Positions 54,178-64,000 of a DNA stretch of 64,000 nt are shown here, one piece after another. Below the pieces are notes generated by a model. The model saw only the letters and a list, made by a program, of their open reading frames with translations, searched no databases and was not told the DNA's origin. Numbering within the stretch: position 1 is the stretch's first letter; every line of letters begins with the position of its first letter. The stretch is from Lucinisca nassula (taxonomy: Eukaryota; Mollusca; Bivalvia; Lucinida; Lucinidae): positions 145,500,675-145,564,674 of the forward strand of contig OY757010.1 in NCBI GenBank assembly GCA_963580285.1, read 5' to 3'. Both the position numbers and the translations under genes were made by a program.

Positions 54178-54528
54178 AATGTTTTATCATATGACGTCGC
54201 GTCTGAGAGTGTAATAGCGTCATGTATTATTTTTGATAATCCACTAGTGGATTAATTATACAAATTAGCTAGATACGTCCCGTAATATTACATGTATGAC
54301 GTCCTTAACAACGTCACATTTACTAACAGCGGAATATTGACATTTTTGTAAACAGTCGTGAATAAAATGCGTTTTAAATGTCATATGATAAATAGAATCT
54401 TGCATTTGTGCTCACGTATTATTGAATTTATTGAACTCGTTGAGGAAAAGGGATAAAATGCTCGGGAAAGCCTCAACTCGTTTAATAAATTCAATAATAT
54501 ATGATCACTCATGTAAGATCCTCAATAT
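54178..54528 (-). mobile_element. MITE G, reverse
   Basis: Begins TTATCATATGACGTCGCGTC and ends ATCACTCATGTAAGATCCTC. Confidence 0.8.
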
Positions 54529-54544
54529 CTGTTTTCTTCATCTG

Positions 54545-54982
54545 CTGAATCTTCTTGCAAACTTTTCAAACATATTTTTGCACACAGGTATATGGTGTTG
54601 ACATACACCCAAACAGTGTTGATCCTGATCAGACTACACCACAAATAGTGTGGACCCTGATCAGACTGCTCCTAGAGGAGCAGTCGGATCTGGGTCCACA
54701 CTGTTTCCAACAACAACTTAAAGTGCAGCAGACAACAATGCAGACAACAATTGTTGTGATTGGCAACTTAGAGGTTAAACTGACAATCGCGACACTTTTA
54801 GATGTCATTTTCAATTTTGTTTTTGTTATTTTGCAAAGAAAAGGCTGGACATTGCATGTGAATCATCAACTTGGCAAATGATTCACATGAAATGTCAAGC
54901 CTTATTTTTTCCTGAAAAATTAACTTCTGAAAAAAAAAAAATCCCATCTGCCCTAAACTTTACACGGCACTTTAAGGGTTAA
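54545..54982 (+). mobile_element. MITE C2, complex copy
   Basis: Double CCTGATCAGACT hairpin region, GACAACAATTGTTGTGATTG palindrome, then GGCACTTTAAGGG and TTAA (54979-54982). A palindrome with TCAAGCCTTATTTT (54835-54915) is nested. Confidence 0.6.
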
Positions 54983-55101
54983 ACATAACTTCTAAGTTCA
55001 TAGCATCAAGGGCACAGCCAGACATGAACTAATTAAAAATTTGCACCAGTATCTATTATCATATCAAGTATAGGAAAAAAAATAACTCTGTGATTTATAA
55101 A

Positions 55102-55307
55102 TAAGCTGTACATTTACAGTTGCCAAAAAGAATCAGAAAAGCTGAGCAGAAACGTGCACAGCGCAAAGCCAGAGCTAAGGTATCACCAACAGAGCTGTCT
55201 TCCTCTAACCTCTGTTGCTTTATCTGCAACAGACAGTTCAGAGCTAGAATTGGTCTCCTCAGCCATCTTAGAACACACAAAAAAGTAACATTTCTCAAAT
55301 ATGATTA
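55102..55307 (+). pseudogene. LINE ORF2 C-terminal fragment with C2H2 finger
   Basis: An open frame encodes a basic Arg/Lys/Ala stretch and then CFICNRQFRARIGLLSHLRTH, a CX2C...HX3H finger. Basic linker plus RIGL-SH-R-H finger is the usual C-terminal end of animal non-LTR retrotransposon ORF2 proteins (established pattern). No reverse transcriptase is present upstream. An alternative is a zinc-finger exon of a host gene, which I think less likely. Confidence 0.5.
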
Positions 55308-55516
55308 ACTCTCATCCTGCTGTTCACGACAACCCTTTTCTTTGCCAACAGTGTAGATCCAGATCAGATGGCTTCTGAAGAAGCCATCTGATCAGGATCT
55401 ACACTGTTTGACATCAATTTATGAATTTGTATGAATAAATTACATCAAGCAATCTGATTGGTTCAAAGTCAGAAATAGGTGTGGGTAAACTGAATAGTCA
55501 GCAAGAGAAGGGTTAA
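55305..55516 (+). mobile_element. MITE C
   Basis: TTAA at 55305-55308 and 55513-55516; ends CTCTCATCCTGCTG / CAGCAAGAGAAGGG. Confidence 0.88.
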
Positions 55517-55809
55517 GGTTGGTCATTGTCAGTATTGACAGACAAACTATTACATTTACAGTTACCAATGTCACAGGTAATACAAAATCTCTTCCTCTCT
55601 GTCATACAGGCCAGCGAGGACAAACATACAAGCAAACAAATAAATATAAAATAATTATATATTGCAGATGTAGAAAATAATACATGTATATTGCAGATGA
55701 GGAACATGCAGTCAGGTTATTTGCTAATCATTATGATAATACAAACTTGCAACAGTGCATCTTTTTCAAATCCCCAAAATGGTTGCTTTTCTGATGAAAA
55801 TCTGTGATA

Positions 55810-56250
55810 TTTTTCTTATTTAATAATATGTATACTGCAAACATAGGCTGTTGGAGCAGAAATAAGAAAAAATAATGCATACCCCAATAAACCCCAGTTT
55901 TCTCTATATAAAGTGGGGTTTAGGGGGTGTTCATTTCACGGACTTGTTCACATGATGTATTACACACAATTCTTCATTGAATTATCATGTTATGACTACT
56001 GTTTGACTCACCCTGCCAAAATGACTAGCCACAATATAATTTTTCTATAACACCACAAAAACACGCCTGTATAATTTTGACCCCCTTGAACCCCACTTTT
56101 ATATAGTAAAACTGGGGTTTACAGGGTAAACCCTATTTGGCTATTTCTGGTCTAAAATATAGATTGTGGGTACTCGTTAAGACCACCTCGAAGAGGCGGT
56201 TCTAACGAGTACCTACAATCTATATTTTGAGCAGAAATAAGAAAAATATT
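55810..56250. repeat. Repeat H, two copies in tandem
   Basis: Copies at 55810-55960 and 56040-56250; the second has the full hairpin GACCACCTCGAAGAGGCGGT. Confidence 0.75.
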
Positions 56251-56282
56251 ACACTTTTTTATCTAAAAATTTTAGTTCTTTT

Positions 56283-58335
56283 TATACCCCGCCACACGAT
56301 AGTGGCGGGGTATTATGTTAAACCCTCCGGTGTCCGTCCGTCCGTCTGTATGTCTGTCCGAGCGCATCCACGGGCATATGTTGGGTAGACATGAGTTGGG
56401 TACTTGCCATTTATTCCGTTAGTGTCCAAAAAAGTAGCCAACAAAATTGATGGAGCATGTTGGGTACTTATGCAAATTTTAGCTGATTATTGGGTACTTA
56501 TAGGTGAAAAATTAACACTGTAGTACCCAACAAATGTTCATCTGTACGAACGTCCGTCCGTCCATCCGCACTTCATTTCCGATCGATAACTTGAGTATTT
56601 TTTCACGGATTTTGTTCAAATTTTGCATACATATTGGTATCGGGGATGAGTGGTTTGGGATTGTTAATGGGCAAAATCCGTTAACTTTTAGCAGAGTTAT
56701 TGCCCTTTTCAGTATCTGAAAAATGGTTTTTGGCCTCTAATTCCCTTACTATACGGAATATCTGGATGAAAATTCACAGATATATAGAGGACTAAACGGT
56801 TCATATTGTGGCCAAGGACTGCTACTCTGGCTGTTCCAGTTCTTGAGTTATCTGCCCTTGATGTATTTAAAAAATGCATTTTAGACTGTAGTTCGTTTAT
56901 CATTTATAATATCTTGCTGAAACTTCATAGATATGTAGTAGATGAATTGTTATATACTGTGGCAAAGGAACATGACTCTGGCTTTCCCAGCGATTGAGTT
57001 ATCTGCCTTTGAAATATCTGAAAAATGGTTTTTGGCCCCTAGTTTCCTTACTACCGTATTCGCCCTAATTACCGCACATGCTCCTATAAGCGCACACCTA
57101 AGCTAATTGTGAAAAGGAAATGCATAAGCGCACACTTTACAGTAACCTCCCCCTGGAAGCGCTCACAGTAAATCGATAAAAACAACTTACCGTTATTTCT
57201 TCAACAGTGAAGGCAATGCTTAGTATCTTTTTCCGTCCCATTAAATATCAGTATGCATCATCTCGGACGCTATTGTTTTTGCATCAGGTGTGCGCTAATT
57301 AGGTAGATTTTTCACTGTGATTTTTTGACATGGTTTTGAAAAAACTAAGCGCACGGTGCGGTAATTAGGGCGAATACGGTATCTGGAATATCTCGATGAA
57401 ACTTCACAGATATATAGAGGACTTAATGGTTCATATCGTGGCCAAGGAGCGCTACTCTGGCTATACCAGTTCTTGAGTTATCTGCCCTTGAAGTATTTAA
57501 AATGCATTTTAGACTGTAGTTCCTTTATTATTTACAATATCTTGCTGAAACTTCATAGTTATGTAGTAGATTAAATGTTACATACTGTGGCAAAGGAACA
57601 TGACTCTGGCTTTCCCAGCAATTGAGTTAACTGCCCTTGAAATATATAAAAAAGGGATTTTGGCCTATAGTTCATTTATTATTTGAAATATATGGATAAA
57701 ACTTCTACACCCTCTGCTGTCTGTCTGTCCATCCATTTGTATGTCTGTCCATCTGTCTGTCTGTCCCTTTTCAGTATCTGAAAAAATAGTTTTTGGCCTC
57801 TAGTTCCCTTACTATATGAAATATTTGGATTAAACTTTACAGATATATAGAGGACTAAAGGGTACATATTGTGACCAAGGACCATATAGAGGAGTAAAGG
57901 GTACATATTGTGGCCAAGGACCACTTCTCTGGCTGTTCCAGTTCTTTAGTTATTTGCCCTTGATGTATTAAAAATCGATTTTAGACTCTAGTTCCTTTAT
58001 TATTTGCAATATCTTGCTGAAATTTCATAGATGTATAGCAGACTAAATATTACATATTGTGGCAAAGGTACATGACAGCCATTTAAGGTAAATACTTGCC
58101 TCCATAATTTTCTAATAATGTCAACTTATTGAGTTGCCTTCCCATCAAATGTCTGAAAAATGGATTTTTACATATGCTTCCTACATCTTCTAACAACTTC
58201 ATCCACTCACATTAAGACATTACACTTGCGGATCATATCTCTGCTATCCCCTTTCTAGTTATTTAGCCTTGATATATTTTCAAATAAGTTACATTGCTTA
58301 GCAGTGGCGGGGTATTATGCAGTGTCTGCGGTGCT
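56283..58335 (+). mobile_element. Helitron-like family Q element
   Basis: 5-prime hairpin ATACCCCGCCAC/GATAGTGGCGGGGTAT (56285-56313), CCGTCCGTCCGTC leader, then units with TTCTTGAGTTATCTGCCCTT and GATATATAGAGGACTAAA. The end near 58335 (GCAGTGTCTGCGGTGC) is a decayed hairpin. A TA-flanked MITE is nested at 57054-57379. Confidence 0.72.
57052..57381. mobile_element. TA-flanked MITE with ~25-bp perfect TIRs
   Basis: TA at 57052-57053 and 57380-57381; ends CCGTATTCGCCCTAATTACC / GGTAATTAGGGCGAATACGG. 326 bp, rich in GCGCAC. It splits a unit of the Helitron-like satellite. Confidence 0.9.
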
Positions 58336-59214
58336 TTTATTACAGTTTAGTGTACAATGTATTTGTATATGCGTGTTTTCGTAATGAAGAGATACAAAGA
58401 GGAAATATTACCTTATAATTTACAAAAATACTCCTCTTAGCTTTATCTCAGAATTGCACTACCGGTATGTTAATGTGGAATATAAATACACATAATACGG
58501 AAAAATTAATCTGGCATGAAAAATTTACCTCCCTTTTCAGTGGAGTTTACTCAATTTTTAGTTGGGGTTATTTACTTTCCGTTTTATTAGGAAAAGTGTG
58601 GGAGCATATGTTTTCCTTCAACAGTCTCTCCAATGCCTCCACCCCACCTCATACACACTTTATAACCAAAACTGGGATAACAGGGAAGCAACTTTGTTAC
58701 ACTTTTCTTCCTTTGAAAAAATAGTGCAAAATCTCTAGATATATTCATACTCCAGAAATATCAATAAGACTGTACTCAGCTATTCAAACCAAATGATAAT
58801 GTTAGTTATTTTGAACATTTAATCAAATGCAAAAGCTACTCACATTTTTTTCAGCAAAAATTCCAGAGCATTACATATTGTCAGGTAAAACACTGAAGCT
58901 TTCACATAACCCACTGAATAATGTTAATTCAAGAAAACAAAAGGGACAACAACTCTGATCAAATACGATAAGAAAACAAAATCAAACATAAGTCTCCAAT
59001 ACAGACTGAGAAATCAAAACCCTTGGGTCAAGGGACAAAGTTGGAAACTCAGTAGTAAAAACCCTTGGGTGTATATTTTTTGTTTCAATCAGAGACTAAT
59101 ATTAGAATCTTCTTATCCCCTGTATCACAATTCTTTGCTTCATAGTGCTCTAAACAAAATATCCATATCCACTATTACAACAAAAACCTGGCACAGTAAC
59201 ACCTAATGGGAGTT
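58336..59214. other. Intergenic, nothing recognised
   Basis: Unassigned AT-rich sequence. The phrase CAAAACCCTTGGGT recurs (59016 and about 59058), the only internal repetition seen. Confidence 0.4.
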
Positions 59215-59400
59215 CAACAGAATCTCTTTATATCAGTGTTAGTTATTGCAACACAGTTTGGGTTATAACACAGTTTGGGTTATTACACAGTTTAAAGATG
59301 GATCCCCAAAATGTATAGATTATATAGAAAAATGACCATAAATGGTCATTTTTCTATGTAATATGTACATTTTTGTTTGGATTGTTTAACAAACATTGTT
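59215..59400 (+). repeat. MITE I remnant
   Basis: TGGATCCCCAAAATGTATAG and AAATGACCATAAATGGTCAT arms, without K. Confidence 0.7.
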
Positions 59401-59554
59401 TTGGTTTCAGACTCGACAAACAGACAAGGAGGTTGCTATTTATTATTCCAACTCAACTGGCATAGTAAGGCATAATTTAGCACAATTTGTTTGTTGGAGA
59501 TCAAATTTTATTTAAACAAAGCACTAAATCTAGATATGTAAAGATATGATTTTA

Positions 59555-59650
59555 TTTGGACTTTTTCTAAGAGAAACAAATTTAATTTTTGTAGATTTGA
59601 TTTTATTTGGAATTTTTCTAAGAGAAACAAATTTAATTTTTGTAGATTTT
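59555..59650. repeat. Two-copy tandem repeat of ~54 bp
   Basis: GATTTTATTTGGA(C/A)TTTTTC and AAGAGAAACAAATTTAATTT occur twice head to tail. Confidence 0.85.
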
Positions 59651-59763
59651 AATGACTGCTGAAAAAACTGATTAAAGCTGGTAAACCAGCAAAAACTGAA
59701 AGAAAAGCCCACTCTTGGCTCTTTGTAGCTTATGACAGATTAGGCCGACACTGTCAAAATCAA

Positions 59764-61428
59764 CAAGAGTTGTCAGAAGACAACATAGCTCGCCTTTGGG
59801 GGACTAAGATGGATGAGGGCAAGTTATCAAAAAATTTTTCTTCTGTAAAACAGCCCAATAGACTGCAGCAAATGAAAGAGAACCAAAATGTACCCCTAAT
59901 CATCCTGTTTTCAAGCCTTTCTACTGGAAAAAAAAAATGAAAAAGAAATCTATATTTGATAAAAAAAATTCTACAAACTACCAAGTAATAACAAGGCATC
60001 ACAGACGATACAAATCCCCTCGAGCAAGACAAATTTAAAAAAAGCCTAACCTAGCATTTGTGTAAAATTACATTGTTATCCATCAATAAATGTAGGTACT
60101 TAAGAGTGATGACAAAGTTTTTCTAAAAATAGCCACAGTGACCTTGACTTTGAGCCCCAGACCCTGAAAGTTGAACTTCATACCCAACATTTGTATGAAG
60201 TTATCTTAAAATCCATCAATAAATCTGGACACTGGAGCAATGATCAAGTTTTTCTAAAAAATAGCCACAGTGACCTTGACCTTCAGCCCCTGACCCGGAA
60301 AGTCAAAGTCACTCAAAATATCATCATACCAAACATTTGTGTCAAGGTATATTAAAATCCATCAATAAATGAAGGCGCAAGAGCGATGACAAAGTTTTTC
60401 TAAAAATAGCCACAGTGACCTTGACCTTCAGCCCCAGACCCTGAAAGTCGAACTCGCTCAAGATATCATCATTGCCAACATTTTTGTGAAGTTATATTAA
60501 AATCCATCCATAAATGTAGGCACTAGAGCGATCACAAAGTTTTTTCTAAAAATAGCCACAGTGACCTTGACCTTCAGCCCCGGAACCTGAAAGTCGAAGT
60601 TGCTAGAGATATCATCATACCCAACATTTGTGTGAAGTTATATTAAAATCCATCAATAAATTAAGGTGCAAGAACGATGACAATGTTTTATTCTAAAAAT
60701 AGCCACAGTGACCTTGCCCCCGTGACCCTGAAAGTAGTGACCTTGACCTTAGGCCCCAGACCCTGAAAGTCAAAGTCACTCGAGATATCATTATACCAAA
60801 CATTTCAGTAAAGTTATATTAAAATCCATCAATAAATGAAGGCGCTAGAGCGATGACAATGTTTTTCTAAAAATAGCCACAGTGACCTTGACCTTGAGCC
60901 CCAGACCCCGCTATGTTTTTAAAAAGAAAAAAAAAAAATGTTCCTCCCCCAAAACATTTCAGTGAAGTTATATTAAAATCCATCAATAAATGAAGGCGCT
61001 AGAGCGATAACAATGTTTTTCTAAAAATAGCCACAGTGACCTTGACCTTGAGCCCCAGACCCCGCTATGTTTTTAAAAAGAAAAAAAAAAGAAAAAAGAA
61101 AAAAAAAAAAAAAAAAAACCTTCCTCCCCCGGGATTTGAACTCACGCAGCTTGCAGGTAAACTTTAACATAGAGAAGTAAGGGAGGTAATACAGAGGAAA
61201 ATATTAACTTCTCAAAAAGTCAAATTTAAGCAAAAAAACCTGTAAAATGAAGTACAATGATAATGTTAAATATTGTTTTTTTAGCAATTATTAATTATAT
61301 ATTCAAAATAAAGTTGTAAAACATCACATATAAGAGCTTGCAGGTAAACTTTAACCTAATACGGACGCCGACGCCGGACGCCCGGGGGTATGGCAATAGC
61401 TCCCCCTTACTTTCGTAAGGCGAGGTAA
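59764..61428 (-). mobile_element. Helitron-like element with ~145-bp GACCTTGACC core
   Basis: The minus strand starts with hairpin CTTAC-GAAA-GTAAG (61406-61419) and a GGCGTCCGGCGTCGGCGTCC leader, and ends with GTTGTC-TTCT-GACAAC hairpin (59769-59784) and CTTG (59764-59767). Units 60080-61090 contain AAAATCCATCAATAAAT, TCTAAAAATAGCCACAGTGA. A-rich expansions at 60925 and 61080-61120. Confidence 0.82.
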
Positions 61429-61496
61429 CAAAAATGCAACTTATTCATATAAGCCACTTCAAGGGAAAATATACATTCAGATGTGTGTTCATTAAT

Positions 61497-61727
61497 CAAT
61501 AAGATGCCAATCACAACAATTGTCTTCTACTTTGTCATTTTTTGCAAACAGTGTGGACCCAAATCAGACTGCTCTTCTAGGAGCATTCTGATTTGGATCC
61601 ACACTGTTGATTCATACTGTTTGCCTGTACGCAAAAATGTTTTTAAAAAGTTTGCAAAAAAATTTTGCAGACAACATAAGCAGATGACATTTTCAGATGT
61701 AGTTTTTCTCGGCATCTTAAGGGTTAA
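61497..61727 (-). mobile_element. MITE C2
   Basis: Right end GGCATCTTAAGGG plus TTAA (61724-61727); left AAGATGCCAATCACAACAAT; central hairpin GGACCCAAATCAGACTGCTC. Confidence 0.7.
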
Positions 61728-61847
61728 GAAATCAAGGCAATTTTTCACTGTTTATTAATGAACAACATCAGGTCTTGAGCAGTTTGGGTTCACTAAAACT
61801 TGGCTCATGACCCAATGCTGTTCATACTTCAATGAATGTTAAATAAA

Positions 61848-63667
61848 TTAAGGGGAATGGGAACACTTCAGGGGAGGCAACTGTTGCGAAAGTATTTTTG
61901 TCTTCAATGTGTCAATAGGGGTCAACTCTTAAAGGAAAGAATTTGCTCCTCTTTTACAGTGGGACAAGATTTATAGACAAGAGGGCCCAGAGGGCCCTGG
62001 TTCGCTCACCTGTGTGTCACTGTCTCGAATACATTCTATTTTTAGCTCTTGTGGCCATCTTGTTCATCAGCAGAGTGATTTTAGCTTATTTGGTATGGAG
62101 TAACCTAGGCAACATTCCTGGGAACTTTGAATCAAATTGGCATTAGGGTTTAGGGGGAGTTTCCATTAGAATCAAATTTACAATATTTTTCTATTTTTAC
62201 CTCCGGTGGCCATTTTGTTCATCCGAGTGGGATTGTTTTAGCCTTTTTGGTAGAGGATAATCTAAGCAACATTTTCGCAAGGAACCTACATGCTAAATAT
62301 GAAGGCTGTATCTCAAATGCTTTAAAAGTTATGACAAAGTAGGTCAAAGGTCAAGGTCATGGGTCAAAAGTTTTGAATGGCTGAGAAAACCTTGTCACAA
62401 GGAACATGCATGCCATATTCAAACTTGACACAGATATTGTCAAGATGATCATTCTGAGCAAGTTTGATGATGATCGGACCAACTGACCTACATATTGACC
62501 AGACATGACCCATATTCGAAATTAACCGAGATATTGTCAAATGATCATTTTGAGCAAGTTTGATGATGATCGGACCAAAACTGTAGCCGCCAGTGTGTTC
62601 AGAGGGTTTTTCTATGATTTGACCTACTGACCTACTTTTTGACCCAACATGACCCATATTTGAACTTGACTGAGATATTGTCAAGATGATCATTCTGGGC
62701 AAGTTTGATGATGATCGGACCAAAACTGTGGCCTCTAGTTTGTTCACAAGGTTTTTCAATGATTTGACCTACTGACCTACTTTTTGACCCGACATGACCC
62801 GTATTCAACTTGACCAAGATATTGTCAAGATGATCATTCTGGGCAGGTTTGATAATGATTGGTTCAAAACTGCGGCCTCTGTGACCAAGATATTATCAAG
62901 ATGATCATTCTGAGCAAGTTTGATGATGATTGGACATAAAATTGTGGCCTCTAGTGTGTTCAGAAGGTTTTTCTATGATTTGACCTACTGACCTACTTTA
63001 TGATCCGACAACACCCATATTGGAATTTGACTGAGATATTGTCAAGATGATCATTCTGGGCAAGTTTGATGATGATCGGACCAAAACTGTGGCCTCTCGT
63101 GTCTTCACAAGGTTTTTTTCTGATTTGACCTACTGACCTACTTTTTGACCCGACATTACCCATATTCGAACTTGACCAAGATTTTGTGGTGGTATAAATT
63201 GTGTGCAAGTTTAGTTAAAATCAAATCATAAATGAAACAGCTATCAAGCAGACAAGACCAAAATAGGCAATTTTTGACCTTTCAGGGGCCATAACTCCAT
63301 AACACATGATGGGATATGGCTGGTTCAACAAAGGAACCCAGATCTCATGGTGGTACAAATTGTAAGCAAGTCTGGTTAAAATCAAATCATAAATGAAGAT
63401 GCTATCTTGCGGACAAGACCAAAATAGGCAATTTTTGCCCTTTCAGGGGCCGTAACTCCATAACACATGGTGGGATATGGCTGGTTCTAGAAAGGAACCT
63501 AGATCTCGTGGTGGTACAAGTTGTGTGCAAGTCTGGTTAAAATCAAATCATAAATGAAGATGCTATCGTGCGTGACAGGTGAGCTAAAAAGCAAACAGGA
63601 AGTTCCAAAAGTTGCGTCTCTTTGAAAAATTGCAGAAAAATCTGCCAGGTGTTCCCATTTCCCTTAA
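61848..63667 (-). mobile_element. MITE B split by a Helitron-like element
   Basis: TTAA at 61848-61851 and 63664-63667. Interrupted between ...TTTATAGA (61977) and AAAGCAAACAGGAAG (about 63588). One arm of the central palindrome is deleted in this copy. Confidence 0.88.
61978..63586 (-). mobile_element. Helitron-like element inserted in MITE B
   Basis: The minus strand starts TAGCTCACCTGTCACGC, ends AGGGCCCTCTGGGCCCT then CTTG (61978-61981). Core: ~146-bp units with TTTGACCTACTGACCTAC, GATGATCATTCTGGGCAAGT; a second motif GGGGCCATAACTCCATAAC at 63286 and 63448. The host MITE is split in an A/T-run without TSD. Confidence 0.88.
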
Positions 63668-64000
63668 GTTCTTATATGTACATTATTTTTCATCCATTAT
63701 TTGAAGAAACATTTTATTTATTTTGAGGTTCAAAACTGAAACAGGAATACAACTGCACACTTTTCCTGTTGATAGTGGAACAGCATCACTGACATCATTA
63801 CACTGCTATTGTTCAGTCATTCTGAAAAGAGCCATGGTTTTGTTTTGACATCACTTAATGATCATGTGATGTGGCTTGAGTCAATGTATAACATTAGGTA
63901 CCAATAGTCCCTGCAGATTTTTTTCTGAGAACTCGCTGAAAATGCAAATATTGACAACTCAAATCAGCTAGGGTCCAAGGTTATAATACTTTTTTTCATG
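63668..64000. other. Nothing recognised
   Basis: AT-rich tail of the window; no ORF or repeat family identified. Confidence 0.4.

Noticed and set aside
59411..59464. Possible 54-bp exon between TTTCAG and GTAAGG
   Set aside because: The acceptor and first bases lie in the end of a MITE I remnant; there is no partner exon and no protein motif.
62364..63208. Minus-strand ORFs of 61-131 codons
   Set aside because: Translations of the ~146-bp core of the Helitron-like element; phrases repeat with the units.

Overview
This is eukaryotic, AT-rich, repeat-dominated DNA. The one clear gene is a multi-exon animal-type gene with GT-AG introns. The repeats (tRNA-derived SINEs with readable target-site duplications, TTAA- and TA-flanked MITEs, a broken mariner, and hairpin-ended Helitron-like elements carrying satellite cores) suggest a lophotrochozoan, most likely a bivalve mollusc. 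The taxon is inferred, not shown. There is no bacterial-type operon, CRISPR array or rRNA.

Gene content. One + strand gene runs from at least 7624 to a stop codon at 40105-40107. Nine exons join in frame to 464 codons. The C-terminal ~275 residues form a complete endonuclease/exonuclease/phosphatase (EEP, metal-dependent phosphoesterase) domain: SYN, LQE, THLS, GDLN, IDY and SDH motifs fall in order on successive exons. The N-terminal ~185 residues are conserved-looking but I do not recognise them. The first exon, with any signal peptide, was not found. Two minus-strand ORFs (42682-42901 and 44573-44830) are weak candidates for pieces of another gene.

Layout. 1-7600: SINE nested in SINE (1193-1751), Helitron-like element inside a SINE (3258-4031), and two near-identical 623-bp TTAA MITEs (5513-6891). 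7.6-16.2 kb: exons 1-4 among MITEs, SINEs and two Helitron-like elements. 16.7-23.6 kb: two large satellite-bearing Helitron-like elements, one inserted in the satellite of a third. 24.4-40.1 kb: exons 5-9, with a 1.5-kb hAT-like element inside a MITE (27.4-28.9 kb) and a 3.3-kb TIR element carrying a 69-bp satellite (31.0-34.3 kb). 40.8-50 kb: repeats and a mariner with an internal tandem duplication (46509-48340). 50.5-64 kb: a three-copy ~970-990-bp higher-order repeat and several Helitron-like elements.

The most interesting material is the mobile fraction. At least ten termini have the same architecture (hairpin, then CTAG or CTTG, next to a T-run). Three insertion sites are resolved well enough to show no target-site duplication, and related ends carry different satellite cores. 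Separately, several MITE families with different ends share one central hairpin, and five SINE families share one 3-prime tail motif.
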